NCBI GenBank assembly: GCA_943914115.1
Contig: CALUAU010000055.1
Span: 1-12,820, forward strand
DNA length: 12,820 nt
Reading direction: 5' to 3'
Origin: an uncultured Microbacteriaceae bacterium
Lineage (GTDB): Bacteria > Actinomycetota > Actinomycetes > Actinomycetales > Microbacteriaceae
The notes under the pieces are model-generated. The model had not been told where the DNA came from, made no database searches, and worked only from the letters and a program-made list of their open reading frames with translations. This document shows positions 1-6,239 of the stretch, piece after piece. The translations under genes were made by a program, and so were the position numbers. Position 1 is the first letter of the stretch, and every line of letters starts with the position of its first letter.

Positions 1-33
1 CATCCACCCGCCGCCCGCACCCCGGCGGCCCCG

Positions 34-109
34 TCGGCAAGTGACCCTCTTACTGCTAAGTGACCCTGCTGTAGGAGGGTCACTTGCCACTAACAGGGTC
101 ACTTGCCGA
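34..109. repeat. Dyad-symmetric repeat, copy 1
   Basis: This 76-bp imperfect palindrome is centred between 71 and 72. It contains AAGTGACCCT twice (39-48, 58-67) and its reverse complement AGGGTCACTT twice (76-85, 95-104). Arms 34-70 and 73-109 pair throughout except at four mismatches (49/94, 53/90, 56/87, 68/75) and one G-T wobble (57/86). Transcribed, it would form a very long hairpin with almost no loop. A near-identical copy begins 151 bp downstream. The shape suits an interspersed intergenic repeat (REP- or MITE-like) or a transcription-end structure. I cannot name a family. Confidence 0.85.
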
Positions 110-189
110 GGAAGGAGGTGCCCGATCGCGGGTGAGCCGGGGAAGGTCGCGCGGACACGAGGCCCTGGTGATGGGCCGAACTCCACCGT

Positions 190-255
190 AAGTGACCCTC
201 TTATTGCTAAGTGACCCTGCTGTAGGAGGGTCACTTGCCACTAACAGGGTCATTT
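190..255. repeat. Dyad-symmetric repeat, copy 2
   Basis: This is the second copy of the 66-bp core at 39-104. It differs at only two positions, 204 (C to T) and 253 (C to T), and both fall where the hairpin tolerates change (an existing mismatch, and a G-T wobble). The flanking bases GGC/GCC that extend copy 1 are absent here. The same quartet of AAGTGACCCT and AGGGTCACTT blocks is kept. Orientation is the same as copy 1, with about 85 bp of unrelated sequence between the cores. Confidence 0.85.
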
Positions 256-290
256 GGTGAACAGAAGCGCCTGGGCGACCGGGAATGCCC

Positions 291-314
291 GGGGGAGGGC
301 GGGGGAGGGCGGGG
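291..314 (+). other. G-quadruplex-like G-run before truA
   Basis: Five G-tracts of 3 to 5 bases are separated by single A or C bases (GGGGG-A-GGG-C-GGGGG-A-GGG-C-GGGG) on the coding strand, ending 42 bases before the truA ATG. This satisfies the standard intramolecular G-quadruplex pattern with one-base loops, which give the most stable folds. It could act in DNA or in the truA mRNA leader. It may also be only a product of high GC content. No function is shown by the sequence. Confidence 0.5.
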
Positions 315-356
315 CACGCCCACCTGCTGGCGAGGCGGGTGCGGCAAGATGGGCAT

Positions 357-1259
357 ATGCAGGAAAACACCGTGCGCATCCGGCTCGACATCGCGTATGA
401 CGGCACCGCTTTCAGTGGCTGGGCAACGCAACCCGGGCTTCGCACGGTGCAGGGAACGCTCGAGGATGCCATTCGCATCCTGTATCGCGACCTTTCCGAG
501 GCCGGGCCACTACTCACTGTGGCCGGACGAACCGATGCTGGGGTGCACGCAATCGGGCAGGTGGCGCATCTCGACCTGCCCGAGCCGATCTGGGCAACCA
601 CCGCGCGCCGCCTCGGCCGAGAACACGGTGAAAGTGCTTTCGTGCGGCGAATCACCGGGATTCTCGGCAATGACGCGGATGTGGCGGTGACTGGATGCGC
701 GCTCGCACCGGAAGGGTTCGACGCACGCTTTTCAGCGCTGCGGCGCCGCTATGAATATCGCCTCGCCGACCCGACAGTGCCGGCAAATCCGCTCGAGCGG
801 CATCGCACTGCACAGGTGCGGCGTCCCCTCGAGCTGCACCTGATGAACGCGGCCGCGCAAGAACTCATCGGGTTGCACGACTTTGCCGGATTCTGCAGGC
901 CGCGGGCGGGCGCCACCACGGTGCGCACGCTCGAAGAGTTTGCGTGGCACCGGGATGAACGGGGCGTGTTTGTTGCCCACGTGCAGGCTGATGCGTTCTG
1001 TCATTCGATGGTTCGCTCGCTGGTTGGTATGTGTGCGGCTGTGGGGATGGGGCGGTTGCCGCTGACAAAGGTGCCAGAGCTATTGCAGCTGACCGGTCGA
1101 TCGAATGACTTCACCGTGCTGCCGGCGAAGGGGCTGACGCTGGTGAGCGTTGAGTATCCGGGGCAGGATGAACTCGCTACTCGGCAGGAACAAACGCGCG
1201 CTAAGCGTCCCGCGCTGCGGGTGGTGGACTCAACCAGCTGCGCGCCATCCGAGGCATAG
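357..1259 (+). CDS. truA: tRNA pseudouridine(38-40) synthase TruA
   Basis: TruA converts uridines 38-40 in the anticodon arm of many tRNAs to pseudouridine. The 300-residue product has the family opening RIRLDIAYDGTAFSGWA and the catalytic motif AGRTDAGVHA, with catalytic Asp60. Later it has the tRNA-binding and core segments RRRYEYRL and FCHSMVRSLVGM, so both halves of the usual fold are present. Length is normal, with a charged tail after about residue 270. ATG 357 was chosen because the family match begins right after it. The frame stays open upstream to an ATG at 285 and a GTG at 339, but the extra residues come from the G-rich spacer and look non-coding. No strong Shine-Dalgarno sequence precedes 357. 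Position before rplM-rpsI is the usual actinobacterial arrangement. Confidence 0.95.
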   Translation: MQENTVRIRLDIAYDGTAFSGWATQPGLRTVQGTLEDAIRILYRDLSEAGPLLTVAGRTDAGVHAIGQVAHLDLPEPIWATTARRLGREHGESAFVRRITGILGNDADVAVTGCALAPEGFDARFSALRRRYEYRLADPTVPANPLERHRTAQVRRPLELHLMNAAAQELIGLHDFAGFCRPRAGATTVRTLEEFAWHRDERGVFVAHVQADAFCHSMVRSLVGMCAAVGMGRLPLTKVPELLQLTGRSNDFTVLPAKGLTLVSVEYPGQDELATRQEQTRAKRPALRVVDSTSCAPSEA

Positions 1260-1293
1260 GGCTGGGTGGAGACGCACGGCTGGCTGCGTGCAG

Positions 1294-1344
1294 GCTGGTG
1301 CGGCGCAGTGATGGCTGGATGCGCAGTGACTGCTGGATGCGCAG
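1294..1344. repeat. Short imperfect tandem repeat
   Basis: GCTGGATGCGCAG occurs at 1314-1326 and again at 1332-1344, a period of 18 bp. A degenerate 20-bp unit (1294-1313, GCTGGTGCGGCGCAGTGATG) stands before them. The array lies in the spacer between truA and the rplM promoter. It is too short and degenerate to assign a role and may be replication slippage in GC-rich DNA. Confidence 0.5.
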
Positions 1345-1375
1345 GGCCGGCTGAAGGCCAGCGCGAAACTCAGCA

Positions 1376-1405
1376 TTGCAGCGCATACCAAATCTGTCAT
1401 ACAAT
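1376..1405 (+). promoter_or_regulatory. Sigma-70-type promoter for rplM-rpsI-glmM
   Basis: TTGCAG (1376-1381) and TACAAT (1400-1405) are separated by 18 bp, close to the housekeeping consensus. They sit in the only AT-richer patch of the truA-rplM spacer. Transcription would begin near 1411-1413, giving a leader of about 130 nt before the rplM ATG. This is the best promoter match I see in the window. Confidence 0.6.
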
Positions 1406-1411
1406 GAGGAG

Positions 1412-1539
1412 GTTGCCCGCCACCGGCAGGCATCGAAGTGAGCCCTCAACTGCGACGTTACCCCACGCATCCCGTGGCGAAACTATCGCGACCGAGTGGG
1501 ATTCACGGACCTCTCACTCCGAACGAAAGTTGCATATTT
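1412..1539 (+). promoter_or_regulatory. rplM mRNA leader
   Basis: If the promoter at 1376-1405 is used, rplM has a leader of about 128 nt, longer than translation needs. It opens with a small hairpin at 1415-1431 (GCC-C-GCC, loop ACC, GGC-A-GGC). In E. coli, L13 represses its own rplM-rpsI mRNA through the leader. Whether this leader does the same is inference; I do not recognise a known L13-leader motif. The frame is open upstream to ATG 1438, but the family N-terminus sits at 1540. Confidence 0.35.
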
Positions 1540-1983
1540 ATGCGCACTTACACTCCCAAGGCTGGTGAAGTCACCCGCGAGTGGTTCGTCATCGACGCAA
1601 CCGATATCGTGCTTGGCCGCCTCGCCTCGCACGCAGCCCAGCTGCTGCGCGGTAAGCACAAGCCGACCTTCGCGCCGCACGTTGACACCGGTGACTTTGT
1701 CATCATCATCAACGCCGACAAGGTGGCCCTCACCGGTCAGAAACTCGAAAAGAAGCGTGCCTACCGCCACTCGGGTTACCCCGGCGGTCTGCGCTCGCAG
1801 AACTACGCCGAGTTCCTCGAGAAGCGGCCCGACCGCGTCATCGAGAAGGCGGTTCGTGGCATGCTCCCGAAGAACTCGCTGGGCCGCGAGCAGCTCAAGA
1901 AGCTCAAGGTGTACGCGGGCGCGGAACACCCGCACCAGGCTCAGCAGCCCAAGCCGTACACTCTCGACCAGGTTGCCCAGTAG
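1540..1983 (+). CDS. rplM: 50S ribosomal protein L13
   Basis: L13 is an early-assembly protein of the large ribosomal subunit that binds 23S rRNA. The 147-residue product has normal family length and the recognisable stretches [16 protein letters not shown] (residues 15-30), [20 protein letters not shown] (47-66), YRHSGYPGG and [11 protein letters not shown], ending with the C-terminal signature [17 protein letters not shown] 1540 gives the standard actinobacterial start [16 protein letters not shown] at 1525-1529 is a modest ribosome binding site. rpsI follows after 26 bp, the near-universal L13-S9 pairing. Confidence 0.98.
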   Translation: MRTYTPKAGEVTREWFVIDATDIVLGRLASHAAQLLRGKHKPTFAPHVDTGDFVIIINADKVALTGQKLEKKRAYRHSGYPGGLRSQNYAEFLEKRPDRVIEKAVRGMLPKNSLGREQLKKLKVYAGAEHPHQAQQPKPYTLDQVAQ

Positions 1984-2009
1984 CGGCAGCGATAACGAAG
2001 GACGAATAA

Positions 2010-2498
2010 GTGGCGACCATCGCAGACTCCATCGAAGAGCAGCCCACCAACTACAGCACTGAGACCCCTGCCGCTGCAGGTGTCGAAGCCACCGAGCGTG
2101 CACCCCTCACCGTTTCAGGTGCCGCCGTCGGGCGCCGCAAGCAGGCCATCGCCCGCGTGCGCGTGATCCCCGGCACCGGTGTTATCACCGTTAACGGTCG
2201 TGAGTTCGCGGAATACTTCCCGAACAAACTGCACCAGCAGCTGATCACCGACCCGTTCACCCTGCTCGAACTCACCGACCGTTACGACGTGATCGCGACC
2301 ATCACCGGTGGTGGCCCCTCGGGTCAGGCCGGCGCGCTGCGTCTGGGCATCGCGCGTGCGCTCAACGAGATCGACCGTGAAAACAACCGTCCCGAGCTGA
2401 AGAAGGCTGGCTTCCTCACTCGTGACGCACGTGCGAAAGAACGTAAGAAGGCCGGTCTTAAGAAGGCCCGCAAGGCACCCCAGTACTCGAAGCGCTAA
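2010..2498 (+). CDS. rpsI: 30S ribosomal protein S9
   Basis: S9 belongs to the small-subunit head, and its C-terminal tail reaches the P-site tRNA. The 162-residue protein has the core from [18 protein letters not shown], the [14 protein letters not shown] segment, the S9 signature [19 protein letters not shown], and the basic tail ending KAPQYSKR, whose terminal Lys-Arg contacts P-site tRNA in known ribosomes. An acidic, Thr/Glu-rich extension of about 40 residues precedes the core, as in many actinobacteria. The GTG start is supported by GAAGGA at 1997-2002, seven bases upstream. It is co-transcribed with rplM and, 15 bp downstream, glmM. Confidence 0.98.
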   Translation: MATIADSIEEQPTNYSTETPAAAGVEATERAPLTVSGAAVGRRKQAIARVRVIPGTGVITVNGREFAEYFPNKLHQQLITDPFTLLELTDRYDVIATITGGGPSGQAGALRLGIARALNEIDRENNRPELKKAGFLTRDARAKERKKAGLKKARKAPQYSKR

Positions 2499-2513
2499 GC
2501 GTCAACCAGTACG

Positions 2514-3884
2514 GTGTCACGTCTTTTTGGAACCGACGGAGTTCGGGGCCTGGCAAACGACCATCTCACGGTGGAACTTGCCATGGCCTTGGCTCAGGCG
2601 GCGGCGGTTGTCCTCGCTCGCGAAGCTCGTGAGCGAGGCGACCGCCCCGTCGCCGTGCTTGCTCGCGACCCGCGAGTCTCGGGCGAGTTTTTGAGCGCAA
2701 CGGTAGCCGCTGGGCTCGCATCTTCGGGTGTGCATGTGCTCGACGCGGGGGTGATCCCAACACCGGCCGCCGCCTTCCTCACCGCCGATGTCAAAGCCGA
2801 CTTCGGGGTGATGATTTCTGCCTCGCACAACCCGGCTCCCGATAACGGGATTAAGTTTTTTGCTCGCGGCGGCCGCAAACTGCCCGACGAGATCGAAGAT
2901 GATATTGAGCAGCAGCTCAATGCTGAAATGCTGCGCCCCATCGGCGACGGTGTGGGGCGGATTGAACGCTTCGCTGATGCCGAAGACCGCTACGCCCTCC
3001 ACCTGCTGAGCGCGGTGCCAAGTCAGCGACCCGACGGGCATCACGCTCTGGCCGGCCTGCACATCGTTATTGATGCGGCTAATGGTGCCGCATCGGGTGT
3101 TTCACCGCAGGTGTTCACCGACGCTGGTGCACGGGTGTCAGTGATCGGGAACGACCCTGACGGTCTCAACATCAATGATGGTGTTGGCTCGACACATCTT
3201 GCCGGTTTGCAGCAGGCGGTTACGAGTCTCGGTGCCGATCTCGGTATCGCCCATGACGGCGATGCTGACCGCTGCATCGCCGTTGACGAAACCGGAGCCA
3301 TCGTCGATGGCGACCAGATCATGGCAATTCTTGCCACCGCGATGCACGAACACGGGCAGCTCACCGACGACACCCTGGTTGTTACCGTGATGTCGAACCT
3401 GGGGCTGAAGCTCGCGATGCGTGAGCGCGGCATCAAGCTCATTGAGACGAAAGTGGGCGACCGCTATGTGCTTGCCGAGCTCAATGAGCGTGGTCTGGCA
3501 CTCGGTGGTGAACAGTCGGGTCATGTGATCATCGCGGAGCACGCCACCACCGGTGACGGCCTACTCACGGGGCTGTGCTTAGCGAGCATCATGGCGAGCA
3601 CCGGCAAAGAGCTGTCAGAGCTTAAACAGGTCATGCGCGTGTACCCGCAGGTGCTCATCAATGTGGGCGGTGTGCGGCGGGAGCTGTGCGAATCGAATGA
3701 GGTCGTGCAGGCTGAGGTTGCGAAAGTTGTGAATGAGCTTGGCGATACCGGCCGGGTGCTGCTGCGCCCATCCGGAACCGAACCGGTGGTGCGGGTGATG
3801 GTCGAGGCTGAAACCTCCGAGCTGGCGCAGCAATATGCCCAGCGGTTGGCCGATGTGGTCAGTGTAGAACTGGCAATTTCTTAG
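2514..3884 (+). CDS. glmM: Phosphoglucosamine mutase GlmM
   Basis: GlmM converts glucosamine-6-phosphate to glucosamine-1-phosphate, the step after GlmS on the way to UDP-GlcNAc for peptidoglycan. The 456-residue protein shows the whole alpha-D-phosphohexomutase set: N-terminal [10 protein letters not shown]; the phosphoserine loop ISASHNP with Ser104 as the expected phosphorylated residue; the magnesium loop DGDADR with Asp248, Asp250 and Asp252; the sugar-binding loop GGEQSGH (331-337), which in this family marks amino-sugar use; and the C-terminal phosphate loop RPSGTEP (418-424). The GTG start gives the canonical N-terminus but has no clear Shine-Dalgarno, so translation may be coupled to rpsI 15 bp upstream. 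Association with ribosomal genes is common in actinobacteria. Confidence 0.97.
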   Translation: MSRLFGTDGVRGLANDHLTVELAMALAQAAAVVLAREARERGDRPVAVLARDPRVSGEFLSATVAAGLASSGVHVLDAGVIPTPAAAFLTADVKADFGVMISASHNPAPDNGIKFFARGGRKLPDEIEDDIEQQLNAEMLRPIGDGVGRIERFADAEDRYALHLLSAVPSQRPDGHHALAGLHIVIDAANGAASGVSPQVFTDAGARVSVIGNDPDGLNINDGVGSTHLAGLQQAVTSLGADLGIAHDGDADRCIAVDETGAIVDGDQIMAILATAMHEHGQLTDDTLVVTVMSNLGLKLAMRERGIKLIETKVGDRYVLAELNERGLALGGEQSGHVIIAEHATTGDGLLTGLCLASIMASTGKELSELKQVMRVYPQVLINVGGVRRELCESNEVVQAEVAKVVNELGDTGRVLLRPSGTEPVVRVMVEAETSELAQQYAQRLADVVSVELAIS

Positions 3885-3926
3885 ACGCGTCGCTTGCGTG
3901 CATCCCGGGCCCGCAGCTGTGGGTGC

Positions 3927-3944
3927 GCTGCCACGGTGGCTAGC
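3927..3944 (+). terminator. Possible hairpin after glmM
   Basis: GCT-GCCA pairs with TGGC-T-AGC across a CGG triloop with one bulged T, about 43 bp after the glmM stop. No T-run follows, so it is at best a factor-assisted end of the rplM operon. The remainder of the 238-bp spacer to cstA holds no gene I can support and no promoter I would defend, although a promoter for cstA must lie upstream somewhere. A frame running from 3894 into cstA is a shadow. Confidence 0.3.
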
Positions 3945-4122
3945 CGTCTGGTACACAGGGGTTTCACATGTTCGGGTAGGGTATGTGCAACGCATCCATT
4001 TGCGGCGGCTCAAAAGGCTGTTCTTTGGATTCCCTCGTCACCGCGAAGAACGCTGTGCTCTGGCGAAGGTGCCGCGCTCGTAACTTCATCCTGGTCATCA
4101 CTGACTTCAAGGGCTTTTCGTA

Positions 4123-5847
4123 ATGAATTCACTCATCCTGATGTTTCTCGGCCTCGCCTTTATTGCGGCGGGCTATTTTCTGTACTCCAAATACCTTGCC
4201 GACAGGGTCTACAAGCTGAACCCGCGGGCAATCACACCCGCACACTTGCAAAAAGACGGTGTCGATTTCGTCCCCACCAACAAGTGGGTGCTGTGGGGTC
4301 ACCACTTCACCTCGGTTGCCGGCGCCGCGCCCATCACCGGCCCCGCTATCGCCATGATCTGGGGATGGCTGCCGGCCTTTCTCTGGGTGACGATCGGCAC
4401 CGTGTTTTTTGCCGGGATGCACGACTTCGGTGCCCTGTGGGCATCCACCCGCAACAAGGGTCACACCATCGGTGATCTCGCCAAACGCTATATCGGTTCG
4501 CGCGGCTCGCTGCTGTTTACCATCGTGATTTTCCTGCTGATCGTGATCGTCAATGCTGTATTCGCGTCAATCATTGCCGGTCTGCTGGTGGATAAACCGA
4601 CCTCGGTGATTCCTACCTGGGGTGCGATCGTGGTGGCGCTGCTGATCGGTCAGGCAATCTACCGGTTCAAGTGGAACCTGCCGCTGGTGTCGATTGCGGG
4701 TGTCATCGTGCTCTACGGTCTGATGATCCTCGGCGATATGTATCCGATTAAGTTGCCCGAAACCATCATGGGTATGTCGGCAGAGTCGTTCTGGATTGTG
4801 GTGTTGTTCATCTATGCGGGTATCGCTTCGCTGATGCCGGTGTGGATGCTGCTGCAGCCGCGCGACTACATCAACGGCCTGCAGCTGTTCGTGGGCCTGG
4901 GGATCCTCTATCTCGCCATTATCGTTTCGGCGCCAACGGTAATGCTCGATCCGATCGCCACCGAGGTGCCTGCTGGCACGGCGCCGATCTGGCCGCTGCT
5001 GTTCGTGACCGTCGCCTGTGGTGCGATCTCGGGTTTCCATGGCGTGGTCGCCTCGGGTACGTCATCAAAACAGCTCGATAAAGAAACGGATGCGCGCCTG
5101 GTTGGCTATTTCGGTGCCGTGGGTGAGGGCCTGCTGGCGCTCGGCACTATCGTGGCCGTGTCATCGGGCTTCAACACCGTGGGCGAGTTTCACGAGGCAT
5201 ACCTCGATGGTGGTATCGGTGCCTTTGTCGCCGGTGGTGGCAATATCCTCAACGCCGGGCTCGGTATTCCGCTCAGCCTGAGCGCCACCATTTTGGCCAC
5301 TATGGCGGTGCTATTTGCGGCCACCACGATGGATACCGCGGTGCGGCTGCACCGCCTGGTGATTGTCGAGCTGGGCGCCCGAATGGGCGTCAAGATTTCG
5401 CCGCTGGTCGGCACCGTCATTGCCGTCGGGCTGGGGCTGGGGCTCGCCTTCGGTGCTGGCGAAAACGGTTCGGGCGGAATGGTGCTGTGGCCGCTATTCG
5501 GCACCACCAACCAGATACTTGCAGTGCTGACCCTCGCGGTGCTCGCGGTGATTCTGATGCGCAAGCGTCGCCCGGTATTGCCGATTCTGATCCCGCTGCT
5601 GTTTGTATTTGCGATGACGTTCTGGGCGCTGGTGTTGCAGCTGCTGGCGTTCGTGAGAGATGGCGACTGGCTGCTGCTGGTGCTCGGTGGTGCGGTCTTT
5701 GTGGCCGCACTGTGGACGGTGGTCGAGTCGGTCACCTCGATGCGTCGCGCGATGATCGAAGATCCCGAACCGGCAGACGCCGACGGCGTCGAAGAGTGGC
5801 CCGAGGGGGCCGAAGTGGCCTCGGGCCAGTCGGACACAGCGAACTAG
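4123..5847 (+). CDS. cstA: CstA-family pyruvate/peptide transporter
   Basis: This is a polytopic inner-membrane protein of the carbon starvation A family. E. coli members CstA and BtsT take up pyruvate, and CstA is also linked to peptide use. Family blocks are clear: KWVLWGHHFTSVAGAAPITG (about residues 54-73), GMHDFGALWAS, LLQPRDYINGLQ, ISGFHGVVASGTSSKQL, and a later ATTMDTAVRLHR. The first membrane helix spans about residues 3-22, followed by many more, ending in an acidic soluble tail of about 28 residues (548-574). At 574 residues it is shorter than the 701-residue E. coli protein, placing it with the shorter CstA branch. AAGGG at 4109-4113 supports ATG 4123. It is the first gene of a three-gene cassette with the Cys-Cys protein and the ArsA-like ATPase. 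The exact substrate cannot be read from sequence. Confidence 0.9.
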   Translation: MNSLILMFLGLAFIAAGYFLYSKYLADRVYKLNPRAITPAHLQKDGVDFVPTNKWVLWGHHFTSVAGAAPITGPAIAMIWGWLPAFLWVTIGTVFFAGMHDFGALWASTRNKGHTIGDLAKRYIGSRGSLLFTIVIFLLIVIVNAVFASIIAGLLVDKPTSVIPTWGAIVVALLIGQAIYRFKWNLPLVSIAGVIVLYGLMILGDMYPIKLPETIMGMSAESFWIVVLFIYAGIASLMPVWMLLQPRDYINGLQLFVGLGILYLAIIVSAPTVMLDPIATEVPAGTAPIWPLLFVTVACGAISGFHGVVASGTSSKQLDKETDARLVGYFGAVGEGLLALGTIVAVSSGFNTVGEFHEAYLDGGIGAFVAGGGNILNAGLGIPLSLSATILATMAVLFAATTMDTAVRLHRLVIVELGARMGVKISPLVGTVIAVGLGLGLAFGAGENGSGGMVLWPLFGTTNQILAVLTLAVLAVILMRKRRPVLPILIPLLFVFAMTFWALVLQLLAFVRDGDWLLLVLGGAVFVAALWTVVESVTSMRRAMIEDPEPADADGVEEWPEGAEVASGQSDTAN

Positions 5848-6182
5848 TGTCACCGCAGCGCCGCCCGGGTAGTGGGGAACATACAGGTTCTCCACTACCC
5901 GGCTGGCGGCATTTTGCCGCGCGCCTGCGCGAAAAGTTCGATGCTTTCAACAAGGGCCTGAACGAGTATTACGTGGGGCCATATCGGCAGACGATGAAGC
6001 GTGCCGAGCGCGATGAAGACGATCTGCTGATGCTCTACATCTATGGCGAGGCGCTCGGCATTCCCGGGCCAGCCAACTATTACCTCATGGAGCTGTATCC
6101 GGTGCTGCTTGATGAGCTGCACGAGTGGCACACTCGAGTTGGCCTCGATCGTTCACCTATTGCGGGCGCTCGCTGCTGCTGA
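5847..6182 (+). CDS. Small C-terminal Cys-Cys protein next to cstA
   Basis: This is a 111-residue protein of unknown function. Its GTG start shares its first G with the cstA stop (TAGTG), so the two are almost certainly translationally coupled. After a variable, proline-rich start of about 20 residues come FAARLREKFDAFNKGLNEYY, then VGPYRQTMKRAERDEDDLL, EALGIPGPANYYLMEL and HEWHTRVGLDRSP, ending in GARCC. From memory it matches small actinobacterial proteins annotated as 'cory-CC-star', which also end in Cys-Cys; a profile search would settle this. E. coli CstA has a small partner, YbdD (DUF466), that also ends in ARCC, but the body here does not look like DUF466. It is cytosolic by appearance, without a signal peptide. 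The likely role is partner of CstA, the ATPase or both. The terminal cysteine pair suggests metal or thiol chemistry, which is inference. Confidence 0.82.
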   Translation: MSPQRRPGSGEHTGSPLPGWRHFAARLREKFDAFNKGLNEYYVGPYRQTMKRAERDEDDLLMLYIYGEALGIPGPANYYLMELYPVLLDELHEWHTRVGLDRSPIAGARCC

Positions 6183-6239
6183 ATCTGGCACGAGTTGAGT
6201 TCGACAAACGACCGCATCACAACGGGGGTACGCACACAG

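Larger units (their letters stand above)
1..356. other. Non-coding spacer upstream of truA
   Basis: No convincing gene lies here. In related actinobacteria truA usually follows rplQ, so this is probably the rplQ-truA spacer, although no rplQ sequence is visible. The first 30 bases can form a GC hairpin (8-13 with 23-28) without a following T-run, a weak candidate for the end of the upstream operon. The rest holds two copies of a dyad repeat (34-109 and 190-255), an isolated strong Shine-Dalgarno-like stretch at 111-120, and a G-rich run at 291-314. Open frames crossing it have no recognisable protein content. Confidence 0.7.

Noticed and set aside
80..670. A minus-strand frame of 196 codons covering the repeat region and the start of truA
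   Set aside because: Half of it is antisense to truA and the rest runs through the palindromic repeats; the product is low-complexity Arg/Pro/Ser.
3894..4475. A plus-strand frame from the glmM-cstA spacer into cstA
   Set aside because: It overlaps the conserved N-terminus of CstA in another frame, and its product has the Arg/Pro/Ser-rich look of a shadow.
5487..5846. Extension of the Cys-Cys protein upstream to an ATG at 5487 (231 residues)
   Set aside because: The extension is out of frame with and wholly inside the conserved C-terminal membrane region of cstA. The family-like sequence begins only after 5847, where GTG overlaps the cstA stop.
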